This document shows, in pieces, positions 16,504 to 24,041 of a DNA stretch of 48,336 bases. The DNA lies in the IMG/VR virus record IMGVR_UViG_3300021376_000100, positions 1-48,336 of that record, one strand, 5' to 3'. The DNA is from a virus. Numbering within the stretch: the first letter of the stretch is position 1; every line of letters starts with the position of its first letter. Both the position numbers and the translations under genes were made by a program. The notes beneath the pieces were generated by a model, which searched no databases, was not told the origin of the DNA, and saw only the letters and a list, made by a program, of their open reading frames with translations.

Positions 16504-17192
16504 GCAACATGACAGAACGGCGGTTAAGGGCCTCACAACGGGCACGGGAACGGAGAGCGTCCGCCGAACGTTATGATCTTCGGATGCCAAACAAGACGAC
16601 CTTCATCCGCCGCCGAATCGTGGTTGGCCTCTTGGCCGGGCTCGGGGTCGTGGCCCTGTCCCGTCTGGACATCCCCCAAGACCAAGAGGAAATCACATTC
16701 GAGTGTTGCCACTCCGAAGATCAGCAACCCGAGGTTCGAACCGTCCCAATGCTCACCCCGGAGCAACAGGCGGACCGGGAAGCGGCACTTCGAGCGGAGG
16801 CCGCCGCCGAAACTTCCACAACCGCCGCACCGACAACCAAAGTCCCGGTGACAATCACCCTGCCGCCGTTAGTGCTCCCCGAGGGAACGCCATGCGCCGA
16901 ATGGGCCCCTCTCGCTCGGCAAGTCGGTTGGGCGGACGGGGACATCCCCCAACTACTCCGAATCCTTTGGAAAGAGTCCCGATGCCAACCCGGGGCATGG
17001 AATGGGGCCGACGCCGGACTAACCCAAATCAACCAAATCCATTCTGAGTGGCTCGCTCAACTCGGATTGTCTCACCCGGACGCCATGTTTGAACCGGCTA
17101 ATAATCTATGGTTCGCCCTCCAACTTTTCGAAGGCCGTGAGAAGGCAGGAAAGTGCGGTTGGAAACCGTGGTCGATCTCATGCGATTCCTAA
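16500..17192 (+). CDS. Membrane-anchored lytic transglycosylase (SLT-like)
   Basis: 230 residues. ATG at 16500 has an excellent AAGGAGGT site. After a basic N-terminus (RASQRARERRAS, then FIRRR) comes a membrane segment, about residues 38-55 (IVVGLLAGLGVVALS). Then follow an acidic alanine/threonine/proline linker and a C-terminal SLT/goose-lysozyme-like domain: ILWKESRCQPGAWN carries the likely catalytic Glu, followed by AGLTQINQ and NNLWFALQLFEG. Four or more cysteines suggest an exported fold. It probably cuts peptidoglycan from the outer face of the membrane. Its plus-strand placement away from the lysis genes suggests a role at entry or in altering the host wall. Confidence 0.82.
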   Translation: MSNMTERRLRASQRARERRASAERYDLRMPNKTTFIRRRIVVGLLAGLGVVALSRLDIPQDQEEITFECCHSEDQQPEVRTVPMLTPEQQADREAALRAEAAAETSTTAAPTTKVPVTITLPPLVLPEGTPCAEWAPLARQVGWADGDIPQLLRILWKESRCQPGAWNGADAGLTQINQIHSEWLAQLGLSHPDAMFEPANNLWFALQLFEGREKAGKCGWKPWSISCDS

Positions 17193-17254
17193 TCGCCGCC
17201 TATCTTTCTCTCACCCTGCTTGTATTGTGGGCATCGAGGGAACACCGACCGTGA
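17180..17254 (+). CDS. Possible membrane micropeptide
   Basis: 24 codons overlapping the end of the transglycosylase gene: a single hydrophobic helix (FLIAAYLSLTLLVLWAS) with charged flanks. Composition strongly suggests a membrane-inserted peptide, perhaps a holin-like helper for the preceding enzyme. There is no clear ribosome site, so expression would depend on coupling. Confidence 0.35.
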   Translation: MRFLIAAYLSLTLLVLWASREHRP

Positions 17255-17258
17255 ACAG

Positions 17259-17405
17259 ATGTCTGCTAACATTCCAAATCTCGGGCCCCGCCTTGGTCGG
17301 TGTGCGGGCTCGAAAGTCGCCCGGGGCGGACCATTCGAGGCCGTCCCGGGCGCACCCTCTCCACAAATAAACCACGACATCGAAAGGAAACCATGTCGTC
17401 CTTAA
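17259..17405 (+). CDS. Possible small ORF before the WhiB gene
   Basis: 48 codons from an ATG at 17259, glycine/proline-rich (NLGPRLGRCAGSK, then EAVPGAPSP), ending inside the start of the WhiB gene. No family and no clear ribosome site. An alternative 39-codon GTG frame at 17251 also exists. Without either, 17255-17392 would be an untranslated leader of the WhiB gene. Confidence 0.25.
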   Translation: MSANIPNLGPRLGRCAGSKVARGGPFEAVPGAPSPQINHDIERKPCRP

Positions 17406-17710
17406 CCACCGACCGTGATTGGCTTTACCGGGCCGCCTGCCAAGGGCTCGATACCAACCTATTCTTTCCGGAGAAAGGGATGGTTGCGAAAGAGGTCAAA
17501 GAGGTTTGCGAACGATGCCCGGTCCATTCGGACTGTTTAGAATACGCCCTGTCCATTCCTCAGTCTCAGGATTTGACCGGGGTGTTTGCGGGGACGTCGG
17601 CCCGGCAACGCCGAAAGATGCGCCTCGATCAGCAGGATGCCGCCGCAACGTCGCCAACGATTCTGATTTGGGACGCCGAAGCCGGTAAATACCGGAGCGT
17701 CAGAGCCTAA
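17393..17710 (+). CDS. WhiB-family regulator (divergent)
   Basis: 105 residues, AAAGGAAA before the ATG. Four cysteines (16, 39, 42, 48) in the Cx22CxxCx5C pattern would hold a 4Fe-4S cluster. The usual G[VI]WGG turn is replaced by GVFAG, followed by the basic SARQRRKMR segment that contacts DNA. WhiB proteins are actinobacterial transcription factors that bind the RNA polymerase sigma subunit. A phage copy likely redirects host promoters or represses host WhiB genes. It ends four bases over the convergent gene. Confidence 0.9.
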   Translation: MSSLTTDRDWLYRAACQGLDTNLFFPEKGMVAKEVKEVCERCPVHSDCLEYALSIPQSQDLTGVFAGTSARQRRKMRLDQQDAAATSPTILIWDAEAGKYRSVRA

Positions 17711-18198
17711 GCAGGCAAACTGCTCCGAGCCCGGTCAAGGGTGTTAATCAACCCGGTCATCGGAGTTGAGTTTAAACGTGACGTGGCATTATCTAAGTGT
17801 CGGCGGGCCGATTGGAAATCTCCCGCCCGGGCAGAATCGGCGGCATCTTTTACGTCGGCCTTAAACTCTTTCATCTCGGAACGCTCGAAGTCACCCTTCG
17901 AGGAATAGTCCTTGATGTTCTGCTTATAATCGGAAACTGCGGATTCGATGTCATCGGCGGCTTTCGCACCAACCGCTCCGCCTGTTCCCGGGCCGGGTGC
18001 TCCACCGCCACGACCGGAAGTGTATTGGTTGCCCCGGAACGGATGGCCGGCAAAATCGCCCTTCTCGACGTTGCCAAAGCGATTCAGCACCGGAGAGCGA
18101 TGACCCGGAGCAGAGGCGGAAAGGGAGATGTGTTGGTTCCCTCGAAACGGATGGCCGGGCGAATCGCCCTTCTCGACGTGAGCATGGTTCAGAATCAT
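17707..18198 (-). CDS. Head-associated protein with tandem GHPFRGNQ motifs
   Basis: 163 residues. Two copies of VEKGD..GHPFRGNQ (about residues 8-23 and 43-58), then a glycine-rich linker and a helical C-terminal half (DIESAVSDYKQNIKDY, DVKDAADSARAGDFQSARRHLDNA). The KGD-GH-F-GNQ motif recurs in many phage head-region proteins and their fusions, but its job is not established. Start overlaps the protease stop. Probably an internal or protease-processed capsid protein. Confidence 0.7.
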   Translation of the reverse strand: MILNHAHVEKGDSPGHPFRGNQHISLSASAPGHRSPVLNRFGNVEKGDFAGHPFRGNQYTSGRGGGAPGPGTGGAVGAKAADDIESAVSDYKQNIKDYSSKGDFERSEMKEFKADVKDAADSARAGDFQSARRHLDNATSRLNSTPMTGLINTLDRARSSLPA

Positions 18199-19463
18199 TA
18201 GGCAGTCCTTTCAATCGGTAGATCGGCTTCAACACGGCGAGCAGAGCCGCCAATCGAGTAACCCCGCAACTGGCCCGACTTCACCATGTCCCACGCCCAC
18301 GGTTTCCAAATGACGCCGAGGAACGGAGTGTTCGCCGGAAACTGGAACTTGGTAACGCCCTGATTCGGAACGGTCAGAGAGGCTTCAAGCGGGAAAGGGA
18401 GGGTCAGCAGTTCAACCATTTCTCCGGCGGCCTTTTCGGAATGTTGAAGGTAGATCGTTCGATCACCTTTGCGGACCCATTCCCACATTGCCTTTTGGAG
18501 CGTTGCGGGGTCGGTGAACTCGCCATGAGCATCTTCACGGTCCGGGACGTAGGCCGGTCCAAGTGTGTACCGATGTTCGGCGGCCTTCGCAATCATGCCG
18601 GATTCAAGGTTTGAAAGCATCTCCACCTTTTCGGCGGTGTCGAACAGGTATGGGGTTGCGAGTTCGTGAACCACCTCCAGTTCGTCGGAGATCAAGTCGT
18701 GAACGTCCTTGACAAGCGGAGTCACCGGAACCGTATGGGCGGCATCATGCCATTCGATTAGGGCCTGCTTTAAAGCGGGGGTCAGCGTCATTGAAGCGAA
18801 CGATTCGATTTGGGCAAGTCGTTCAAGTGCTTTATCACGTTCGAAATAGCATCCGAACGAGCGGCCCGTCTCCGAGCGAACACAGTATTGGCCATCTTGC
18901 TCGATAATCTCCCGACGAACACGCCGAGCCCGATCATCGTTGCTAACGCTAAGAGGCTTGTACGCCGCACCGCTTTCAACATCCTGCTCATCTCCTTCAT
19001 CGGGGAGCATAGCGGACGGCTTCCCGGCGGAATAGAGCATCGTTGCGGCCCGGTCAAGGAGCGCAAGAACCTTCGGGGCCATCGCTCGGGCCTCCGGGAT
19101 GGCAAGGAGCCCAAGGTACGCTTGTGAAAGGCAGGCCACCGGGTTGTAACCGCCCATCTCGCTCCCCTTGGCGTAGCCGTATCGCATTCCCTTGTCGGCT
19201 TCGATCAGCACCGTTTGAAGCCCATGGACCAGTTCCATAATGGCATCGGCCATTTCGGAGTTCCCCATCCGGACGAACGCTTGGTAGGCGTCAAGCATTT
19301 CATCGAGCGGGTCGATTTCACCGTCGCCTTCGCCGTACCCTTCGCCCGCAAACATCGGGGACATCTCCCCTGCCGAATCTGCTTTCAGCACCGGAGGGAC
19401 GTCCTCCGCATCGGGGAAAGTAAACGCTTCGGCAGAGAAATCCTCGCCATCTTTACGCTTCAT
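18198..19463 (-). CDS. Prohead protease, XkdF-type
   Basis: 421 residues. The C-terminal 130 residues match the XkdF-type serine peptidase family: a YVPDREDAHGEFTDPATLQKAMWEW block, GDRTIYLQHSE (probable catalytic His), and LGVIWKPWAWDMVKSGQLRGYSIGG, where the final serine is the likely nucleophile. Residues 40-140 carry a separate helical domain (MLDAYQAFVRMGNSEMADAIMELV). It would cleave scaffold and capsid N-arms during maturation. It stands apart from the scaffold gene because a plus-strand island lies between them. Confidence 0.85.
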   Translation of the reverse strand: MKRKDGEDFSAEAFTFPDAEDVPPVLKADSAGEMSPMFAGEGYGEGDGEIDPLDEMLDAYQAFVRMGNSEMADAIMELVHGLQTVLIEADKGMRYGYAKGSEMGGYNPVACLSQAYLGLLAIPEARAMAPKVLALLDRAATMLYSAGKPSAMLPDEGDEQDVESGAAYKPLSVSNDDRARRVRREIIEQDGQYCVRSETGRSFGCYFERDKALERLAQIESFASMTLTPALKQALIEWHDAAHTVPVTPLVKDVHDLISDELEVVHELATPYLFDTAEKVEMLSNLESGMIAKAAEHRYTLGPAYVPDREDAHGEFTDPATLQKAMWEWVRKGDRTIYLQHSEKAAGEMVELLTLPFPLEASLTVPNQGVTKFQFPANTPFLGVIWKPWAWDMVKSGQLRGYSIGGSARRVEADLPIERTA

Positions 19464-19571
19464 CGCCGCTTTCCGATCATGGTCAAAGAGCCTCCATTAG
19501 AACAACATTAGCAAGACGCTGGCCTTTCGTAACGTATCTTCACCTATTGGGAGAAATCTCAAATAACGCCT

Positions 19572-19642
19572 TGACAAAGGCCGCTCGGTAAGGTATGATT
19601 AAGGCATGACAAAGACACCGACCATCACCCGGCAAGGTTAGC
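19572..19642 (+). promoter_or_regulatory. Module promoter 3 with leaderless 11-residue leader ORF
   Basis: TTGACA at 19572-19577, 17-base spacer, TATGAT at 19595-19600, six bases, ATG at 19607. The leader MTKTPTITRQG ends at 19642, nine bases before the downstream ATG. AGAAATCTCAAATAACGCC precedes the -35, matching the AGAAATC-AATA block of promoters 4 and 5. Confidence 0.75.
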
Positions 19643-19650
19643 GAAGAGAA

Positions 19651-19842
19651 ATGAGCATTCGACTGACGAAGCAACGCCTACACATCATCATTGATGCGTT
19701 GGCGCTTTACGAAACACTCATCGACGACGGCGAGGGTTCCGTTTGGAACACCGATGCCGAGGCCCGTCGTATCGAGCGTGATCGAGAACAGGCGTTCTTA
19801 TGGGCGCATCAGGAACTAGCCAAGAGGAAGGACAAGCGATGA
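19651..19842 (+). CDS. Hypothetical helical protein
   Basis: 63 residues, start preceded by AGCGAAGAGAA. LTKQRLHIIIDALALYETLIDDGEG followed by an arginine-rich helix (ARRIERDREQAFLWAHQEL) looks like a two-helix small protein seen in actinophages. Function unknown. First gene of the second plus-strand island. Confidence 0.65.
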   Translation: MSIRLTKQRLHIIIDALALYETLIDDGEGSVWNTDAEARRIERDREQAFLWAHQELAKRKDKR

Positions 19843-19961
19843 GCCTTCGCCCCACCGGAAACAAGCAAGTCGATGACACCCTTCGGGGGGTCGTCCGGAC
19901 CCTGAAAACCCTCCCGCAAGGGGAGGCCGAAGCGACCGAGGAAGGACAGTCCAATGCCTAA
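19839..19961 (+). CDS. Small hypothetical protein
   Basis: 40 codons, ATGA overlap with the gene before and an eight-base overlap with the gene after. Encodes a polar peptide (TGNKQVDDTLRGVVRTLKTL). The tight coupling on both sides argues that it is translated. No family. Confidence 0.5.
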   Translation: MSLRPTGNKQVDDTLRGVVRTLKTLPQGEAEATEEGQSNA

Positions 19962-20355
19962 TACCAAGACCCCTGCCGCATGGTACTCAGATGCGAACAG
20001 CATCAACAGAGTTGAGAACGGCACAAATCTTGCCGCCGATTTCATCGACAAGATTCCGTGCGAAGTGTTCAAGGCGCGGGGATGGGGTCGCCTCCAAGGC
20101 GAATACTGGGGTATCAAGATGCCCAGTTACGAAAGCGACACCTATGTTCAACAAATCGCCGGGTGCTACGGCGGCTTCAAGACGAAGCGTGAAGCACTTC
20201 AGCACGTCGACGCGTTCCGTGCCGAACTTGTCGAAACCATGGTCATCAACGATGCGGGCCACCTTCTGACTTCCTATGACTCGAAGTTCGTCCGTGACGT
20301 TTGTGAAGTTGTCGATCCTACACATGAGTTGCTCTTCGGATGGGAGCCGACTTGA
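19954..20355 (+). CDS. Hypothetical protein
   Basis: 133 residues, AAGGACAG site upstream. Begins MPNTKTPAAWYSDAN, contains GWGRLQGEYWGIKMPSY and FKTKREALQHVDAFR. No recognised domain. Its codon use looks less GC-biased than its neighbours, which would fit recent acquisition, judged only by eye. Confidence 0.6.
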   Translation: MPNTKTPAAWYSDANSINRVENGTNLAADFIDKIPCEVFKARGWGRLQGEYWGIKMPSYESDTYVQQIAGCYGGFKTKREALQHVDAFRAELVETMVINDAGHLLTSYDSKFVRDVCEVVDPTHELLFGWEPT

Positions 20356-20431
20356 TCGAGCGAGGCAACCAAGCGGTGTTCAACGCTCGAAGAGGGCGCA
20401 AATGAGAACCGACCAACAGAAAGGCAGAAAA

Positions 20432-20653
20432 ATGGCAAAGCGTTACAAGTTTGTCCCGGCGGGAATCGACAGGTTCGACCGTCGCCCGCACCACCCGGCC
20501 CCGGGAACCGTGGTAACACTCACCCCCAAGGGGGACCGAAACATCATCGGGTGCCCGCCGCAAGGAACGATGGGGCACGTCTTTATCTCCGACGCCGAAA
20601 CGGGCCGGTTCATCGGGCTCGTCGCCAAAGTCAGTTTGAAGCCGGTCGAATGA
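20432..20653 (+). CDS. Small basic beta-barrel-like protein
   Basis: 73 residues from ATG at 20432 (AGAAAGGCAG upstream). ATG at 20402 in the same frame is an alternative. The pattern PGTVVTLTPKG ... GTMGHVFISDAETGRFIGLVAKVSL suggests a small SH3- or KOW-like barrel. Function unknown. Overlaps the next gene by ATGA. Confidence 0.6.
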   Translation: MAKRYKFVPAGIDRFDRRPHHPAPGTVVTLTPKGDRNIIGCPPQGTMGHVFISDAETGRFIGLVAKVSLKPVE

Positions 20654-20955
20654 CAACCCCGGTGATCGAGAAGCAGGGCCGGTGGTTGCTCGTTCCGGTG
20701 CTCGATGAGGAAACGGGGCAGGCGTTTCAATGGGATGTCCACGTCGATTGCGGGTCCGATTGGACCGCCTTGGAGCCCGTCGCCACCGGGGGCACCGTCA
20801 AGGATGCCCGGATTGCCCTCTCCCTTGCCCTAAGAGAGGCTCGACAACTCCGGAGGGATGAGAGGGCCCTACGGTTAAAGTCGGGCGATTTGACGCCCTC
20901 GGATTTCTGCGGTTGTGAAGCCTGCCGCCTTTGGTGGCGGACGCTCCCCCGCTAA
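20650..20955 (+). CDS. Hypothetical protein with C-terminal CxCxxC
   Basis: 101 residues, ATGA-coupled. Beta-rich first half (RWLLVPVLDEETGQAFQWDVHVDCG), a basic helix (LALREARQLRRDERALRLK) and a C-terminal FCGCEACRLWW cysteine cluster that could bind metal. Ends one base before the convergent structural gene. Confidence 0.6.
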   Translation: MTTPVIEKQGRWLLVPVLDEETGQAFQWDVHVDCGSDWTALEPVATGGTVKDARIALSLALREARQLRRDERALRLKSGDLTPSDFCGCEACRLWWRTLPR

Positions 20956-21885
20956 TCAGTCCTTCGACGACAGGGGGTGCCCGTCCGGAAGCAGGTCTTG
21001 ATCGAAGGCCGTCCTCGGGAACCGTCCCGTTCGAACCGCCGTCATGAACGCATTAACCCTGCCGTAGGCCCATTGTTCGGCGGACGTAACCGTTGGGCGG
21101 ACCGAACCGGGATTAGTCCGGTATGCGCCGATTCCACGGGCGAACACGGCTTCTAACATTCGGCGGTTCACCCGTTTCGAAGCGGTGCTCCCGTACTTCT
21201 CGTTGTGCTCCGCCACCAGCGTTGAAAGACGACGGCCAACGGCGGCGGAAACCTCTTTCTCGATTCTGTCCTCGATGTTTGGAATCACTCGAAGTTCGGA
21301 AACGTTGCGAACGACCTTTCGGTCCGTCTCGATCAGCGTGTCCCCGTCTCGGGCGAACACTTGAATCGTTGCGGCGGGGTCCACCCGGGAACCGTCCCGT
21401 GTCTCTTGACCAACCTTCACGGTCCCGGACGTCTCAATAGCGGTGACGATTCCGGTGGCATACTGGGTTGAATCGGGTGGCTTCGGAACGGCGTACTGAA
21501 CAGATGTCCCAACGGCGACCCTCTTGCCGTCGGCCTTCGAAAGTTCTCCGGACTCGATCAGCGAATCACGCTTCTGTTCGGCCCAACGCATAGCCCGTTC
21601 CCGGTTGTCGCCGAGGTCCCCGCCCCAAAGGAGCCATGCCACTTGTCCGGCGGTTGGGCGTTCGCTCTTTCCCCGGAGGAAGGCGTTGGCGTCCTCGTTC
21701 CGGAGGTCGGAGGCGTGGCGGGCGAACCATGCGGCCATCCGCATTACCTTGTCCGGGGTGACAGACCCGGCGGCCATCGAACGGGCCTCACGGACCGTTT
21801 TAGGGCGTAATCCGGCCCCGGCGTATTCAAGGAGATCAAGGCCCCGGCGGGCGTTAGCGGCGACGTAATCAGGAACGGCGACCAT
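20956..21885 (-). CDS. Head-region structural protein, helical N-terminal domain
   Basis: 309 residues. Residues 1-95 (VPDYVAANARRGLDLLEYAGAGLRP, then WLLWGGDLG) are a small all-helical domain found at the ends of many phage head and portal-region proteins. A central basic beta region (about 120-200: VAVGTSVQYAVPKPP, then VKVGQETRDG) may be an SH3-like insert. It is encoded between MuF and prohead protease, so it is probably a virion component or injected protein. Exact role unknown. Confidence 0.7.
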   Translation of the reverse strand: MVAVPDYVAANARRGLDLLEYAGAGLRPKTVREARSMAAGSVTPDKVMRMAAWFARHASDLRNEDANAFLRGKSERPTAGQVAWLLWGGDLGDNRERAMRWAEQKRDSLIESGELSKADGKRVAVGTSVQYAVPKPPDSTQYATGIVTAIETSGTVKVGQETRDGSRVDPAATIQVFARDGDTLIETDRKVVRNVSELRVIPNIEDRIEKEVSAAVGRRLSTLVAEHNEKYGSTASKRVNRRMLEAVFARGIGAYRTNPGSVRPTVTSAEQWAYGRVNAFMTAVRTGRFPRTAFDQDLLPDGHPLSSKD

Positions 21886-22015
21886 CGTTCTGCTCCTTTC
21901 GCAACGCTTCTAGTTCCTCATCGGTGAACATCGAGGGGCCCCGCAGAACTTTGCCGTCCGCAATCACGTCATCGTAAGGGTGTTCGAATCGTTCGGTGTC
22001 GGGTTCCGGTTTCAT
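21869..22015 (-). CDS. Small acidic protein after MuF
   Basis: 48 residues, too short for common ORF cut-offs. ATG at 22015 lies three bases after the MuF stop. The sequence ends MFTDEELEALRKEQNDGRRS and overlaps the next gene by 17 bases. The overlap and typical phage composition support translation. No family. Confidence 0.55.
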   Translation of the reverse strand: MKPEPDTERFEHPYDDVIADGKVLRGPSMFTDEELEALRKEQNDGRRS

Positions 22016-22017
22016 GG

Positions 22018-24039
22018 TCACAAGATTATCCCACGGAGGCGGAGCACCCGTTCGAGCAGGGGGCGGATTGCTTGGAACTCAAGTTCGCTCCATTGGTAAC
22101 CGTCCCGCAGACTGGACTTCAGAATCGACGCTTTCATAGCCGGGTTGCCTGTCACTTCGGCGGTCCATTGGGCGAATAGCCGGGCGAACGCCTCATGCGG
22201 GGACGTGGCGTATTCAATCCAATCCCGGGCGGCTTTAGGGGATGAAAAAACGTTGTCGGCGGTGGTGATGAGTCTGCGGAGGCCGTCGGTGTCTTTAACG
22301 GCGTCGATCAGTTCAACGACGGCCTCCGCTAGTTCCTGCCCTTGTTCGTTTACAAGGTCTTGCGCCATTCCCCTTTTAATGAAGTCGGCGGTCGGGTCGT
22401 CCAGCACTTTCATCGCTTCGTAAAGGTCGGTCGTAACCATTTGCCTTCCGCCCGGTTTGTAATCGAGGCGGTGGCCGAACTCGTGAGCAAAAGAGGTTTG
22501 GAACTCCCCCATGGTTCCACCCTCTCTTATGTTCACCTTAATCTCGTTCCAAGGGTCATTAAAGACTTTGCCGCCCGACGTTGAAGTGCCGTTGTATGCG
22601 AACGTGCCGCCGAGCGTTTTCGTTGGCCGGAGGCCAACCTTTACCTCGGTTACGTCGAGAGTGGAATCCGGAACGATGACCCGCTCGTTTAAGCCGTCCG
22701 CAACCTCTTGAATGGCAACGATTCGTTCATCGAGCACCGCCGTCGTGCTTCCGGGAGTCGGCGGCTTTGTGGGCCGGTTTGGAAGGCGGAGGGAGTCGGC
22801 AACCGTTCGGCTTTGGTCGGGGATGGCCTCCGGGCGTCCATTCAACGCCGGAGCCGGTGCGGGAGAGGGTGCCGTTGGAACTGAAGGGGTAAGCGGCGTG
22901 TTCGCCATGTCATCAAACTCGGGTCTTAGGCCACGTCCGCCGGGATTCAAGCGGAACGGGTCCCCCTCGACCCCGGAGCCGGAAACGGAAGGCACTTGGT
23001 ACGCCTCAACATTCGGAACGACGTTAAACGAGCACCGGCAGTTTGGATGAGCGGGTGGAGTCATAAGCCCGTTATCGAACGGCTCTTTGATCGGGGCGAG
23101 TTGCCCATTCAGCGGGACACAAATGGGGCAGACATCGAGCGATGAGGTTTGCCAACGCTTGCGGGCGGTTTCCGGGAGCAGTCCTCCGTCTTGGGCGTTT
23201 CGGAACGTGGCGAGACGGCCTTCGTTGTTGGCTCGGAGTATTTCGGTGCGGGCGATCGTTCGGGAGCGGGCCCGGCGAAGTTTGTCGGCATACTTGGCGG
23301 TTTCCTGCTCGACTCGTTCAACGATCTTTTCAGCAGACACGCCTCGCCCGGCGAGTTCGGTGGCAAGGCTCGTGCCCCTGTTGATAACCGCCTGTTCGTA
23401 ACGGGAGGTCAGGCCGTTCATGTTAGTCCCGAAAAGGCGGGCGAACTCTTGGGCCGCCGGGTTGCTCGGAGACGTTTCCCGGAGGGCATCGAACAGGGTG
23501 CGGGCTGTTGCCTGCGGCGAATTCTGAAAGGTGTAAGCGTCGGTCACGAGTTCCCGCATGATTTCCCGTTGGGAGTCGGTCATGTTGGTGATCAGTTCCC
23601 CGGCCCGGGTGCGGGCGTAGGCGGACGCTTGGAGGTTTCGGCGGTCAAATCGGAACCCCATGAGGGCGACTTCGGAGGGGGTCGGGGTTGTCGCTTTGCC
23701 TACGGCGGAGTAGGCCCGGGAAAGGAGCCGGGCCAGTTCGTCCTCGGCCTGTCGTTGTGAACGGATGAACTGTTGTTGAAGGACATCCTCGATCAGCGGA
23801 CGGAACTGTTGGGCGGTGGCGGTCGCTTCCCGGGTTGCCTGTTGAAGTCCGTCGGCGGCGAACATCTGTTCGATGTTCGAAGGCATCGCTTCGAACAAGA
23901 GTTGAAGCACGTCGGTCATCGACGTCTCGGCTTCCGACAGTTCGTCGCCGGGCTTTCTGAACGCCTGTTGGCCGCTTGTCCGTTTGAAAAGGGGCAGGCG
24001 CCCCCATCCGGTGCGCTTCCCGACTTGAACGGTACCCAC
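22018..24039 (-). CDS. MuF head morphogenesis protein fused to a zinc metallopeptidase-like domain
   Basis: 673 residues, GTG start just after the portal stop. Residues about 100-340 are the MuF/SPP1-gp7 domain, with the ARTEILRANNEG helix, two cysteines in DVCPICVPLNG (304, 307) and the diagnostic PPAHPNCRCSF block (328-338). A proline-rich linker (about 380-430) leads to a C-terminal domain with HEFGH at 519-523 (HExxH zinc site, SFAHEFGHRLDY) and a later helix with ATSPHEAFARLFAQW that could give the third ligand. MuF proteins travel inside the head and are often fused to toxin or enzyme domains, so this one is likely ejected with DNA and cleaves a host target or the virion itself. Confidence 0.85.
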   Translation of the reverse strand: MGTVQVGKRTGWGRLPLFKRTSGQQAFRKPGDELSEAETSMTDVLQLLFEAMPSNIEQMFAADGLQQATREATATAQQFRPLIEDVLQQQFIRSQRQAEDELARLLSRAYSAVGKATTPTPSEVALMGFRFDRRNLQASAYARTRAGELITNMTDSQREIMRELVTDAYTFQNSPQATARTLFDALRETSPSNPAAQEFARLFGTNMNGLTSRYEQAVINRGTSLATELAGRGVSAEKIVERVEQETAKYADKLRRARSRTIARTEILRANNEGRLATFRNAQDGGLLPETARKRWQTSSLDVCPICVPLNGQLAPIKEPFDNGLMTPPAHPNCRCSFNVVPNVEAYQVPSVSGSGVEGDPFRLNPGGRGLRPEFDDMANTPLTPSVPTAPSPAPAPALNGRPEAIPDQSRTVADSLRLPNRPTKPPTPGSTTAVLDERIVAIQEVADGLNERVIVPDSTLDVTEVKVGLRPTKTLGGTFAYNGTSTSGGKVFNDPWNEIKVNIREGGTMGEFQTSFAHEFGHRLDYKPGGRQMVTTDLYEAMKVLDDPTADFIKRGMAQDLVNEQGQELAEAVVELIDAVKDTDGLRRLITTADNVFSSPKAARDWIEYATSPHEAFARLFAQWTAEVTGNPAMKASILKSSLRDGYQWSELEFQAIRPLLERVLRLRGIIL

Positions 24040-24041
24040 CG

